DNA of 64,000 nucleotides from Gordius sp. MW1 (GCA_964036665.1 OZ038529.1:14020060-14084059), one strand, 5' to 3'; shown: positions 1 to 11,656, numbered from the stretch's first letter. Translations and numbers: made by a program. The notes: generated by a model not told the origin, from the letters alone.

Positions 1-88
1 TTTGAGAATCCTATTATCCTCGATTGACTTCCGAAAAGAGGTTTTAAGCTGCGAGAACTATCATTTTGACAAAAGACAACGTTTTATT

Positions 89-115
89 GTTGCGATTAGT
101 TTGTTGTATCGCAAC
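89..115. other. Conserved inverted repeat (hairpin potential), representative copy
   Basis: The arms are GTTGCGAT (89-96) and ATCGCAAC (108-115), a perfect 8-bp inverted repeat with an 11-base loop. It recurs at the same place in most of the 187 monomers. A second, shorter pairing (CAAC at 77-80 with GTTG at 89-92) would compete with it. Subtypes break one arm: 'gttgagatt' in C monomers, 'gttgtgatt' at 2157 and 7633, 'gtagcgatt' in e and m2 monomers, 'ttgtgtcgcaac' at 6964. Loop length also varies (9, 10 or 11 bases). Whether it forms a cruciform or binds a protein is unknown. Confidence 0.7.
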
Positions 116-149
116 GTGAGTGCTTAATTTTTCAAAAATGCACTATGCG

Positions 150-157
150 ATCATGAT
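150..157. other. Palindrome ATCATGAT, representative copy
   Basis: This perfect 8-base palindrome follows 'atgcg' in nearly all A and most B monomers. C-subtype and some later B monomers read 'gattatgat', which destroys the symmetry. It could be a binding site, but there is no independent support. Confidence 0.5.
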
Positions 158-326
158 TTTAAAGTAATAGTTTTCTGATTCTGATAAATTTTTACTTTTT
201 ATCATCGAAACCACGTCTGAAAACCACAACTTTCATCGGATGCATACGGTTGAAAGAAAAATATGTGAAAAATTTTGAGGTAAAAATATTTATATTTTCG
301 ATTCTATGTGAAAGAGCATGAAAAAA

Positions 327-336
327 TATATAAAAG
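327..336 (+). promoter_or_regulatory. TATA-like motif TATATAAAAG, representative copy
   Basis: The motif matches the eukaryotic TATA-box consensus (TATAAAAG core at 329-336) and sits near the end of almost every monomer, before 'taagccaa'. Some monomers read 'acataaaag' (e.g. 4452, 4797, 6497) or 'atctaaaag' (e.g. 30113, 32863). I see no clear initiator about 30 bases downstream, and in 30% GC DNA such a motif can occur by chance and then be amplified. Promoter activity is unproven. Confidence 0.3.
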
Positions 337-344
337 TAAGCCAA

Positions 345-690
345 TTTGAGAATCCTATTATCCTCGATTGACTTCCGCAAAGAGGTTTTAAGCTGCGAGA
401 ACTATTCATTTTGACAAAAGACAACGTTTTATTGTTGCGATTAGTTTGTTGTATCGCAACGTGAGTGCTTAATTTTTGAAAATGACTCTATGCGATCATG
501 ATTTAAAAGTAATAGTTTTCAGATTCTGATAAATTTTTACTTGGGATCATAGAAACCACGTCTGAAAACGACAACTTTCATCGGATGAATACGGTTCAAA
601 GAAAAATATGTGAAATATTTTCAGGTAAAAATATTTATTTTTTTCGATTCTATGTGAAAGAGCATGAAAAAATATATAAAAGTAAGCCAA
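345..690. repeat. Reference monomer, family B
   Basis: This 346-bp monomer is the type of family B. It differs from the preceding monomer at linked sites: 'ttgaaaatgactc' in place of 'ttcaaaaatgcac', 'ttttcagattctg' in place of 'ttttctgattctg', 'cttgggatcatag' in place of 'ctttttatcatcg', and 'ggatgaatacggttcaaag' in place of 'ggatgcatacggttgaaag'. It has the 12-base 'attcattttgac' form of the length-variable site, where family A usually has 'atcattttgac' or 'atcatttgac'. B monomers elsewhere carry 'gtgatgctt' and 'aaatggctc', so B is itself a group of subtypes. Confidence 0.85.
577..589. other. Dyad TTCATC-G-GATGAA, B-type monomers, representative copy
   Basis: The 6-base arms TTCATC (577-582) and GATGAA (584-589) flank one central base. 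B monomers keep the dyad; a common variant swaps only the central G for T ('ttcatctgatgaa'), leaving the arms intact. A monomers have 'ttcatcggatgcat' instead, shortening this dyad and creating the palindrome ATGCAT. The A/B difference therefore changes the symmetry of one short site. Confidence 0.55.
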
Positions 691-3600
691 TTTGAGAATC
701 CTATTATCCTCGATTGACTTCCGAAAAGAGGTTTTAAGCTGCGAGAACTATCATTTGACAAAAGACAACGTTTTATTGTTGCGATTAGTTTGTTGTATCG
801 CAACGTGAGTGCTTAATTTTTCAAAAATGCACTATGCGATCATGATTTTAAAGTAATAGTTTTCTGATTCTGATAAATTTTTACTTTTTATCATCGAAAC
901 CACGTCTGAAAACCACAACTTTCATCGGATGCATACGGTTGAAAGAAAAACATGTGAAAAATTTTGAGGTAAAAATATTTATATTTTCGATTCTATGTGA
1001 AAGAGCATGAAAAAATATATAAAAGTAAGCCAATTTGAGAATCCTATTATCCTCGATTGACTTCCGCAAAGAGGTTTTAAGCTGCGAGAACTATTCATTT
1101 TGACAAAAGACAACGTTTTATTGTTGCGATTAGTTTGTTGTATCGCAACGTGAGTGCTTAATTTTTGAAAATGACTCTATGCGATCATGATTTAAAAGTA
1201 ATAGTTTTCAGATTCTGATAAATTTTTACTTGGGATCATAGAAACCACGTCTGAAAACGACAACTTTCATCGGATGAATACGGTTCAAAGAAAAATATGT
1301 GAAATATTTTGAGGTAAAAATATTTATTTTTTTCGATTCTATGTGAAAGAGCATGAAAAAATATATAAAAGTAAGCCAATTTGAGAATTTATTATCCTTG
1401 ATTGACTTCCGAAAAGAGGTTTTAAGCTGCGAGAACTATTCATTTTGACAAAAGACAACGTTTTATTGTTGCGATTAGTTTGTTGTATCGCAACATGAGT
1501 GCTTAATTTTTCAAAAATGCACTATGCGATCATGATTTTAAAGTAATAGTTTTCTGATTCTGATAAATTTTACTTTTTATCATCGAAACCACGTCTGAAA
1601 ACGACAACTTTCATCGGATGCATACGGTTGAAAGAAAAATATGTGAAAAATTTTGAGGTAAAAATATTTATTTTTTTCGATTCTATGTGAAAGAGCATGA
1701 AAAAATATATAAAAGTAAGCCAATTTGAGAATCCTATTATCCTCGATTGACTTCCGAAAAGAGGTTTTAAGATGCGAGAACTATCATTTGACAAAAGACA
1801 ACGTTTTATTGTTGCGATTAGTTTGTTGTATCGCAACGTGATGCTTAATTTTTGAAAATGGCTCTATGCGATCATGATTTCAAAGTAATAGTTTTCAGAT
1901 TCTGATAAATTTTTACTTGGGATCATAGAAACCACGTCTGAAAACGACAACTTTCATCGGATGAATACGGTTCAAAGAAAAATATGTGAAAAATTTTGAG
2001 GTAAAAATATTTATTTTTTTCGATTCTATGTGAAAAAGCATGAAAAAATATATAAAAGTAAGCCAATTTGAAAATCCTATTATCCTCGATTGACTTCCCT
2101 AAAGAGGTTTTAAGCTGCGAGAACTATCATTTTGACAAAAGACAACGTTTTATTGTTGTGATTAGTTTGTTGTATCGCAACGTGAGTGCTTAATTTTTCA
2201 AAAATGCACTATGCGATCATGATTTTAAAGTAATAGTTTTCTGATTCTGATAAATTTTTACTTTTTATCATCGAAACCACGTCTGAAAACCACAACTTTC
2301 ATCGGATGCATACGGTTGAAAGAAAAATGTGTGAAAAATTTTGAGGTAAAAATATTTATTTTTTTCGATTCTATGTGAAAGAGCATGAAAAAATATATAA
2401 AAGTAAGCCAATTTGAGAATCCTATTATCCTCGATTGACTTCCGAAAAGAGGTTTTAAGCTGCGAGAACTATCATTTTGACAAAAGACAACGTTTTATTG
2501 TTGAGATTAGTTTGTTGTATCGCAACGTGCGTGCTGAATTTTTGAAAACTGCTCTATGCGATTATGATTTCAAAGTAATAGTTTTTAGATTCTGATAAAT
2601 TTTTACTTGGGATCATAGAAACAACGTCTGAAAACGACAACTTTCATCGGATGAATACGGTTCAAAGAAAAATATGTGAAAAATTTTAAGGTAAAAATAT
2701 TTATTTTTTTCGATTCTATGTGAAAGAGCATGAAAAAATATATAAAAGTAAGCCAATTTGAGAATCCTATTATCCTCGATTGACTTCCGAAAAGAGGTTT
2801 TAAGCTGCGAGAACTATCATTTTGACAAAAGACAACGTTTTATTGTTGCGATTAGTTTATTGTATCGCAACGTGAGTGCTTAATTTTTCAAAAATGCACT
2901 ATGCGATCATGATTTTAAAGTAATAGTTTTCTGATTCTGATAAATTTTTACTTTTTATCATCGAAACCACATCTGAAAACGACAACTTTCATCGGATGCA
3001 TACGGTTGAAAGAAAAATATGTGAAAAATTTTGAGGTAAAAATATTTATTTTTTTCGATTCTATGTGAAAGAGCATGAAAAAATATAAAAAAGTAAGCCA
3101 ATTTGAGAATCCTATTATCCTCGATTGACTTCCGAAAAGAGGTTTTAAACTGCGAGAACTATCATTTTGACAAAAGACTACGTTTTATTGTTGCGATTAG
3201 TTTGTTGTATCGCAACGTGATGCTTATTTGAAAATGGCTCTATGCGATCATGATTTCAAAGTGATAGTTTTCAGATTCTGATAAATTATTACTTGGGATC
3301 ATAGAAACCACGTCTGAAAACGACAACTTTCATCGGATGAATACGGTTCAAAGAAAAATATGTGAAAAATTTTCAGGTAAAAATATTTATTTTTTTTGAT
3401 TCTATGTGAAAGAGCATAAAAAAATATATAAAAGTAAGCCAATTTGAGAATCCCATTATACTCGATTGACTTCCGAAAAGAGGTTTTAAGCTGCGAGAAC
3501 TATCATTTGACAGAAGACAACGTTTTATTGTTGCGATTAGTTTGTTATCGCAACGTGATGCTTAATTTTTGAAAATGGCTCTATGCGATCATGATTTCAA

Positions 3601-5503
3601 AGTAATAGTTTTGATTCTGATAAATTTTTACTTGGGATCATAGAAACCACGTCTGAAAACGACAACTTTCATCGGATGAATACGGTTCAAAGAAAAATAT
3701 GTGAAAAATTTTGAGGTAAAAATATTTATTTTTTTCGATTCTATGTGAAAGAGCATGAAAAAATATATTAAAGTAAGCCAATTTGAGAATCCTATTATCC
3801 TCGATTGACTTCCCTAAAGAGGTTTTAAGCTGCGAGAACTATCATTTGACAAAAGGCAACGTTTTATTGTTGCGATTAGTATGTTGTATCGCAACGTGAT
3901 GCTTAATTTTTGAAAACGGCTCTATGCGATCATGATTTCAAAGTAATAGTTTTCAGGTTCTGATAAATTTTTACTTGGGATCATAGAAACCACGTCTGAA
4001 AACGACATCTTTCATCGGATGAATACGGTTCAAAGAAAAATATGTGAAAGATTTTGAGGTAAAAATATTTATTTTTTTCGATTCTATGTGAAAGAGCATG
4101 AAAAAATATATAAAAGTAAGCCAATTTGAGAATCCTATTATCCTCGATTGACTTCCGAAAAGAGGTTTTAAGCTGCGAGAACTATCATTTTGACAAAAGA
4201 CAACGTTTTATTGTTGAGATTATTTTATTGTATCGCAACGTGAGTGCTTAATTTTTGAAAACTGCTCTATGCAATTATGATTTCAAAGTAATAGTTTTTA
4301 GATTCTGATAAATTTTTACTTGGGATCATAGAAACAACGTCTGAAAACGACAACTTTCATCGGATGAATACGGTTCAAAGAAAAATATGTGAAAAATTTT
4401 AAGGTAAAAATATTTATTTTTTTCGATTCTATGTGAAAGAGCATGAAAAAATACATAAAAGTAAGCCAATTTGAGAATCCTATTATCCTCGATACTTCCG
4501 AAAAGAGGTTTTAAGCTGCCAGAACTATTCATTTTGACAAAAGACAACGTTTTATTGTTGCGATTAGTTTGTTGTATCGCAACGTGCGTGCTGAATTTTT
4601 TAAAACTGCTCTATGCGATTATGATTTCAAAGTAATAGTTTTTAGATTCTGATAAATTTTTACTTGGGATCATAGAAACAACGTCTGAAAACGACAACTT
4701 TCATCGGATGAATACGGTTCAAAGAAAAATATGTGAAAAATTTTAAGGTAAAAATATTTATTTTTTTCAATTCTATGTGAAAGAGCATGAAAAAATACAT
4801 AAAAGTAAGCCAATTTGAGAATCCTATTATCCTCGATTTACTTCCGAAAAGAGGTTTTAAGCTGCCAGAACTATTCATTTTGACAAAAGACAACGTTTTA
4901 TTGTTGCGATTAGTTTGTTGTATCGCAACGTGAGTGCTGAATTTTTGAAAACTGCTCTATGCGATTATGATTTAAAAATAATAGTTTTTAGATTCTGATA
5001 AATTTTTAATTGGGATCTAGAAACCACGTCTGAAAACGACAACTTTCATCGGATGAATACGGTTCAAAGAAAAATATGTGAAAAATTTTGAGGTAAAAAT
5101 ATTTATTTTTTTCGATTCATGTGAAAGAGCATGAAAAAATATATAAAAGTAAGCCAATTTGAGAATTCTATTATCCTTGATTGACTTCCGAAAAGAGGTT
5201 TTAAGCTGCGAGAACTATTCATTTTGACAAAAGACAACGTTTTATTGTTGCGATTAGTTTGTTGTATCGCAACGTGAGTGCTTAATTTTTCAAAAATGCA
5301 CTATGCGATCATGATTTAAATGTAATAGTTTTCAGATTCTGATAAATTTTTACTTGGGATCATAGAAACCACCTCTGAAAACGACAACTTTCATCGGATG
5401 AATACGGTTCAAAGAAAAATATGTGAAAATTTTTGAGGTAAAAATATTTATTTTTTTCGACTCTATGTGAAAGAGCATGAAAAAATATATAAAAGTAAGC
5501 TAA

Positions 5504-5833
5504 TTTGAGAATCCTATTATCCTCGATTGACTTCCGAAAAAAGGTTTTAAGCTGCGAGAACTATCATTTTGACAAAAGACAACATTAGTTTGTTGTATCG
5601 CAACGTGAGTGCTTAATTTTTCAAAAATGCACTATGCGATCATGATTTTAAAGTAATAGTTTTCTGATTCTGATAAATTTTTACTTTTTATCATCGAAAC
5701 CACTTCTGAAAACGACAACTTTCATCGGATGCATACGGTTGAAAGAAAAATATGTGAAAAATTTTGAGGTAAAAATATTTATTTTTTTCGATTCTATGTG
5801 AAAGAGCATGAAAAAATATATAAAGTAAGACAA
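5504..5833. repeat. 330-bp monomer with 14-bp deletion (first of three)
   Basis: The sequence reads 'gacaacattagtttg' near 5578, where the usual form is 'gacaac', 14 bases ('gttttattgttgcg'), then 'attag'. The deletion removes the left arm of the conserved inverted repeat. The same deletion occurs at 11327-11656 and 16794-17123, always in a family A monomer followed by a monomer with 'agacaatttgag' before it and 'agatgtttt' in it. The three copies therefore derive from one event spread by segmental duplication. Confidence 0.88.
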
Positions 5834-6177
5834 TTTGAGAATCCTATTATCCTCGATTGACTTCCGAAAAGATGTTTTAAGCTGCGAGAACTATCATTTT
5901 GACAAAAGACAACGTTTTATTGTTGCGATTAGTTTGTTGTATCGCAACGTGATGCTTAATTTTTGAAAATGGCTCTATGCGATCATGATTTCAAAGTAAT
6001 AGTTTTCAGATTCTGATAAATTTTTACTTTTTATCATCGAAACAACGTCTGAAAACGACAACTTTCATCGGATGCATACGGTTGAAAGAAAAATATGTGA
6101 AAATTTTTGAGGTAAAAATATTTATTTTTTTCGATTCTATGTGAAAGAGCATGAAAAAATATATAAAAGTAAGCCAA

Positions 6178-6511
6178 TTTGAGAACCCTATTATCCTCGA
6201 TTGACTTCCGAAAAGAGGTTTTAAGCTGCGAGAACTATCAGACAACGTTTTATTGTTGAGATTATTTTATTGTATCGCAACGTGAGTGCTTAATTTTTGA
6301 AAACTGCTCTATGTGATTATGATTTCAAAGTAATAGTTTTTAGATTCTGACAAATTTTTACTTGGGATCATAGAAACAACGTCTGAAAACGACAACTTTC
6401 ATCGGATGAATACGGTTCAAAGAAAAATATGTGAAAAATTTTAAGGTAAAAATATTTATTTTTTTCGATTCTATGTGAAAGAGCATGAAAAAATACATAA
6501 AAGTAAGCCAA
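6178..6511. repeat. 334-bp monomer with 11-bp deletion (first of two)
   Basis: The sequence reads 'actatcagacaacg' near 6235, where the usual form has 11 more bases ('ttttgacaaaa' or an equivalent alignment) between 'actatca' and 'gacaacg'. The deletion spans the length-variable 'tcatttt' site. The copy at 12001 has it too; the related monomer at 17468 does not. Confidence 0.87.
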
Positions 6512-9500
6512 TTTGAGAATCCTATTATCCTCGATTTACTTCCGAAAAGAGGTTTTAAGCTGCCAGAACTATTCATTTTGACAAAAGACAACGTTTTATT
6601 GTTGCGATTAGTTTGTTGTATCGCAACGTGCGTGCTGAATTTTTGAAAACTGCTCTATGCGATTATGATTTCAAAGTAATAGTTTTTAGATTCTGATAAA
6701 TTTTTACTTGGGATCATAGAAACAACGTCTGAAAACGACAACTTTCATCGGATGAATACGGTTCAAAAAAAAATATGTGAAAAATTTTAAGGTAAAAATA
6801 TTTATTTTTTTCGATTCTATGTGAAAGAGCATGAAAAAATACATAAAAGTAAGCCAATTTGAGAATCCTATTATCCTCGATTTACTTCCGAAAAGAGGTT
6901 TTAAGCTGCCAGAACTATTCATTTTGACAAAAGACAACGTTTTATTGTTGCGATTAGTTTGTTGTGTCGCAACGTGATGCTTATTTGAAAATAGCTCTAT
7001 GCGATCATGATTTCAAAGTGATAGTTTTCAGATTCTGATAAATTATTACTTGGGATCATAGAAACCACGTCTGAAAACGACAACTTTCATCGGATGAATA
7101 CGGTTCAAAGAAAAATATGTGAAAAATTTTCAGGTAAAAATATTTATTTTTTTCGATTCTATGTGAAAGAGCATGAAAAAATATATAAAAGTAAGCCAAT
7201 TTGAGAATCCTATTATCCTCGATTGACTTCCGAAAAGAGGTTTTAAGCTGCGAGAACTATCATTTGACAAAAGACAACGTTTTATTGTTGCGATTAGTTT
7301 GTTGTATCGCAACGTGATGCTTAATTTTTGAAAATGGCTCTATGCGATCATGATTTCAAAGTAACAGTTTTCAGATTCTGATAAATTTTTACTTGGGATC
7401 ATAGAAACCACGTCTGAAAACGACAACTTTCATCGGATGAATACGGTTCAAAGAAAAATATGTGAAAAATTTTGAGGTAAAAATATTTATTTTTTTCGAT
7501 TCTATGTGAAAAAGCATGAAAAAATATATAAAAGTAAGCCAATTTGAAAATCCTATTATCCTCGATTGACTTCCCTAAAGAGGTTTTAAGCTGCGAGAAC
7601 TATCATTTTGACAAAAGACAACGTTTTATTGTTGTGATTAGTTTGTTGTATCGCAACGTGAGTGTTTAATTTTTCAAAAATGCACTATGCGATCATGATT
7701 TTAAAGTAATAGTTTTCTAACTGATAAATTTTTACTTTTTATCATCGAAACCACGTCTGAAAACCACAACTTTCATCGGATGCATACGGTTGAAAGAAAA
7801 ATATGTGAAAAATTTTGAGGTAAAAATATTTATTTTTTTCGATTCTATGTGAAAGAGCATGAAAAAATATATAAAAGTAAGCCAATTTGAGAATCCTATT
7901 ATCCTCGATTGACTTCCGAAACGAGGTTTTAAGCTGCGAGAACTATCATTTTGACAAAAGACAACGTTTTATTGTTGAGATTAGTTTGTTGTATCGCAAC
8001 GTGCGTGCTGAATTTTTGAAAACTGCTCTATGCGATTATGATTTCAAAGTAATAGTTTTTAGATTCTGATAAATTTTTACTTGGGATCATAGAAACAACG
8101 TCTGAAAACGACAACTTTCATCGGATGAATACGGTTCAAAGAAAAATATGTGAAAAATTTTAAGGTAAAAATATTTATTTTTTTCGATTCTATGTGAAAG
8201 AGCATGAAAAAATATATAAAAGTAAGCTAATTTGAGAATCCTATTATCCTCGATTGACTTCCGAAAAGAGGTTTTAAGCTGCGAGAACTATCATTTTGAC
8301 AAAAGACAACGTTTTATTGTTGCGATTAGTTTGTTGTATCGCAACGTGAGTGCTTAATTTTTCAAAAATGCACTATGCGATCATGATTTTAAAGTAATAG
8401 TTTTCTGATTCTGATAAATTTTTACTTTTTATCATCGAAACCACATCTGAAAACGACAACTTTCATCGGATGCATACGGTTGAAAGAAAATATGTGAAAA
8501 ATTTTGAGGTAAAAATATTTATTTTTTTCGATTCTATGTGAAAGAGCATGAAAAAATATATAAAAGTAAGCCAATTTGAGAATCCTATTATCCTCGATTG
8601 ACTTCCGAAAAGAGGTTTTAAACTGCGAGAACTATCATTTTGACAAAAGACTACGTTTTATTGTTGCGATTAGTTTGTTGTATCGCAACGTGATGCTTAT
8701 TTGAAAATGGCTCTATGCGATCATGATTTCAAAGTGATAGTTTTCAGATTCTGATAAATTATTACTTGGGATCATAGAAACCACGTGTAGAAAACGACAA
8801 CTTTCATCGGATGAATACGGTTCAAAGAAAAATATGTGAAAAATTTTGAGGTAAAAATATTTATTTTTTTCGATTCTATGTGAAAGAGCATGAAAAAATA
8901 TATAAAAGTAAGCCAATTTGAGAATCCTATTATCCTCGATTGACTTCCGAAAAGAGGTTTTAAGCTGCGAGAACTATCATTTGACAAAAGACAACGTTTT
9001 ATTGTTGCGATTAGTTTATTATCGCAACGTGATGCTTAATTTTTGAAAATGGCTCTATGCGATCATGATTTCAAAGTAATAGTTTTGATTCTGATAAATT
9101 TTTACTTGGGATCATAGAAACCACGTCTGAAAACGACAACTTTCATCGGATGAATACGGTTCAAAGAAAAATATGTGAAAAATTTTGAGGTAAAAATATT
9201 TATTTTTTTTCGATTCTATGTGAAAGAGCATGAAAAAATACATAAAAGTAAGCCAATTTGAGAATCCTATTATCCTCGATACTTCCGAAAAGAGGTTTTA
9301 AGCTGCCAGAACTATTCATTTTGACAAAAGACAACGTTTTATTGTTGCGATTAGTTTGTTGTATCGCAACGTGCGTGCTGAATTTTTTAAAACTGCTCTA
9401 TGCGATTATGATTTCAAAGTAATAGTTTTTAGATTCTGATAAATTTTTACTTGGGATCATAGAAACAACGTCTGAAAACGACAACTTTCATCGGATGAAT

Positions 9501-11326
9501 ACGGTTCAAAGAAAAATATGTGAAAAATTTTAAGGTAAAAATATTTATTTTTTTCAATTCTATGTGAAAGAGCATGAAAAAATACATAAAAGTAAGCCAA
9601 TTTGAGAATCCTATTATCCTCGATTTACTTCCGAAAAGAGGTTTTAAGCTGCCAGAACTATTCATTTTGACAAAAGACAACGTTTTATTGTTGCGATTAG
9701 TTTGTTGTATCGCAACGTGAGTGCTGAATTTTTGAAAACTGCTCTATGCGATTATGATTTCAAAGTATTAGTTTTTAGATTCTGATAAATTTTTAATTGG
9801 GATCATAGAAACCATGTCTGAAAACGACAACTTTCATCGGATGAATACGGTTCAAAGAAAAATAAGTGAAAAATTTTGAGGTAAAAATATTTATTTTTTT
9901 TCGATTCTATGTGAAAGAGCATGAAAAAATATATAAAAGTAAGCCAATTTGAGAATCCTATTATCCTCGATTGACTTCCGAAAAGAGGTTTTAAGCTGCG
10001 AGAACTATCATTTTGACAAAAGACAACGTTTTATTGTTGAGATTATTTTATTGTATCGCAACGTGAGTGCTTAATTTTTGAAAACTGCTCTATGCGATTA
10101 TGATTTCAAAGTAATAGTTTTTAGATTCTGATAAATTTTTACTTGGGATCATAGAAACAACGTCTGAAAACGACAACTTTCATCGGATGAATACGGTTCA
10201 AAGAAAAATATGTGAAAAATTTTAAGGTAAAAATATTTATTTTTTTCGATTCTATGTGAAAGAGCATGAAAAAATACATAAAAGTAAGCCAATTTGAGAA
10301 TCCTATTATCCTCGATACTTCCGAAAAGAGGTTTTAAGCTGCCAGAACTATTCATTTTGACAAAAGACAACGTTTTATTGTTGCGATTAGTTTGTTGTAT
10401 CGCAACGTGCGTGCTGAATTTTTTAAAACTGCTCTATGCGATTATGATTTCAAAGTAATAGTTTTTAGATTCTGATAAATTTTTACTTGGGATCATAGAA
10501 ACAACGTCTGAAAACGACAACTTTCATCGGATGAATACGGTTCAAAGAAAAATATGTGAAAAATTTTAAGGTAAAAATATTTATTTTTTTCAATTCTATG
10601 TGAAAGAGCATGAAAAAATACATAAAAGTAAGCCAATTTGAGAATCCTATTATCCTCGATTTACTTCCGAAAAGAGGTTTTAAGCTGCCAGAACTATTCA
10701 TTTTGACAAAAGACAACGTTTTATTGTTGCGATTAGTTTGTTGTATCGCAACGTGAGTGCTGAATTTTTGAAAACTGCTCTATGCGATTATGATTTAAAA
10801 ATAATAGTTTTTAGATTCTGATAAATTTTTAATTGGGATCTAGAAACCACGTCTGAAAACGACAACTTTCATCGGATGAATACGGTTCAAAGAAAAATAT
10901 GTGAAAAATTTTGAGGTAAAAATATTTATTTTTTTCGATTCATGTGAAAGAGCATGAAAAAATATATAAAAGTAAGCCAATTTGAGAATTCTATTATCCT
11001 TGATTGACTTCCGAAAAGAGGTTTTAAGCTGCGAGAACTATTCATTTTGACAAAAGACAACGTTTTATTGTTGCGATTAGTTTGTTGTATCGCAACGTGA
11101 GTGCTTAATTTTTCAAAAATGCACTATGCGATCATGATTTAAATGTAATAGTTTTCAGATTCTGATAAATTTTTACTTGGGATCATAGAAACCACCTCTG
11201 AAAACGACAACTTTCATCGGATGAATACGGTTCAAAGAAAAATATGTGAAAATTTTTGAGGTAAAAATATTTATTTTTTTCGACTCTATGTGAAAGAGCA
11301 TGAAAAAATATATAAAAGTAAGCTAA

Positions 11327-11656
11327 TTTGAGAATCCTATTATCCTCGATTGACTTCCGAAAAAAGGTTTTAAGCTGCGAGAACTATCATTTTGACAAAA
11401 GACAACATTAGTTTGTTTTATCGCAACGTGAGTGCTTAATTTTTCAAAAATGCACTATGCGATCATGATTTTAAAGTAATAGTTTTCTGATTCTGATAAA
11501 TTTTTACTTTTTATCATCGAAACCACTTCTGAAAACGACAACTTTCATCGGATGCATACGGTTGAAAGAAAAATATGTGAAAAATTTTGAGGTAAAAATA
11601 TTTATTTTTTTCGATTCTATGTGAAAGAGCATGAAAAAATATATAAAGTAAGACAA
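11327..11656. repeat. 330-bp monomer with 14-bp deletion (second)
   Basis: It is the copy of 5504-5833 at +5823 with the same 14-base loss. It has one private change, 'gtttgttttatcgc' for 'gtttgttgtatcgc'. Confidence 0.87.

Larger units (their letters stand above)
1..344. repeat. Reference monomer, family A
   Basis: This first complete 344-bp monomer serves as the type of family A. Its diagnostic right-half features are 'ttcaaaaatgcac' (about 132-144), 'ttttctgattctg', 'ctttttatcatcg' (about 194-207) and 'ggatgcatacggttgaaag'. Base composition counted by hand is 47 C and 58 G, about 30.5% GC, with 13 CpG dinucleotides. It contains the inverted repeat at 89-115, the ATCATGAT palindrome at 150-157 and the TATATAAAAG motif at 327-336. 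It has no coding potential that I would defend. Confidence 0.9.
1..4124. repeat. Satellite block 1: A/B dimeric stretch, 12 monomers
   Basis: Monomer starts are 1, 345, 691, 1034, 1380, 1724, 2067, 2412, 2757, 3102, 3443 and 3782. A and B alternate strictly through the first ten monomers, then three B-type monomers follow in a row. Bases 1-690 and 691-1379 are near-identical copies of one A+B dimer. I see about three differences: a one-base change in the length-variable site, 'aatatgtg' against 'acatgtg', and 'ttttcagg' against 'ttttgagg'. The monomer at 1380 has the variant 'gagaatttattatccttg' near its start. The monomer at 2412 is the first of the C subtype ('cgtgcgtgctgaa', 'aaactgctc', 'gaaacaacgtctg'). 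Confidence 0.85.
4125..9947. repeat. 17-monomer higher-order repeat, copy 1 (5823 bp)
   Basis: Monomer starts are 4125, 4470, 4814, 5158, 5504, 5834, 6178, 6512, 6858, 7200, 7543, 7886, 8231, 8575, 8917, 9257 and 9601. The first 13 starts recur exactly 5823 bp downstream (9948 to 14054) with the same odd monomers in the same order, including a 330-bp monomer (5504 and 11327) and a 334-bp monomer (6178 and 12001). Differences I can see are few: 'gaaacaacg' near 6041 against 'gaaaccacg', 'gtaacag' near 7362 against 'gtaatag', 'gtgagtgttt' against 'gtgagtgctt', and 'gaaacgagg' against 'gaaaagagg'. The last two monomers (9257, 9601) are copies of those at 4470 and 4814. This is a recent segmental duplication. 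Confidence 0.88.

Noticed and set aside
218..236. CENP-B-box-like sequence around 'ccacgtctgaaaacgac'
   Set aside because: On the reverse orientation of the box the spacing between T and the CGAA part is one base too long and one C is replaced by A, so the known essential bases are not matched.
321..336. Telomere-like or microsatellite tract
   Set aside because: The only simple runs are short A/T stretches and 'tatata'; no TTAGG, TTAGGG or other telomeric tandem motif was seen.
2413..2595. Plus-strand open frame of 60 codons, also at 7887-8069
   Set aside because: It exists only where C-subtype monomers lack one stop codon; the two copies are HOR relatives, and most other monomers lack the frame.
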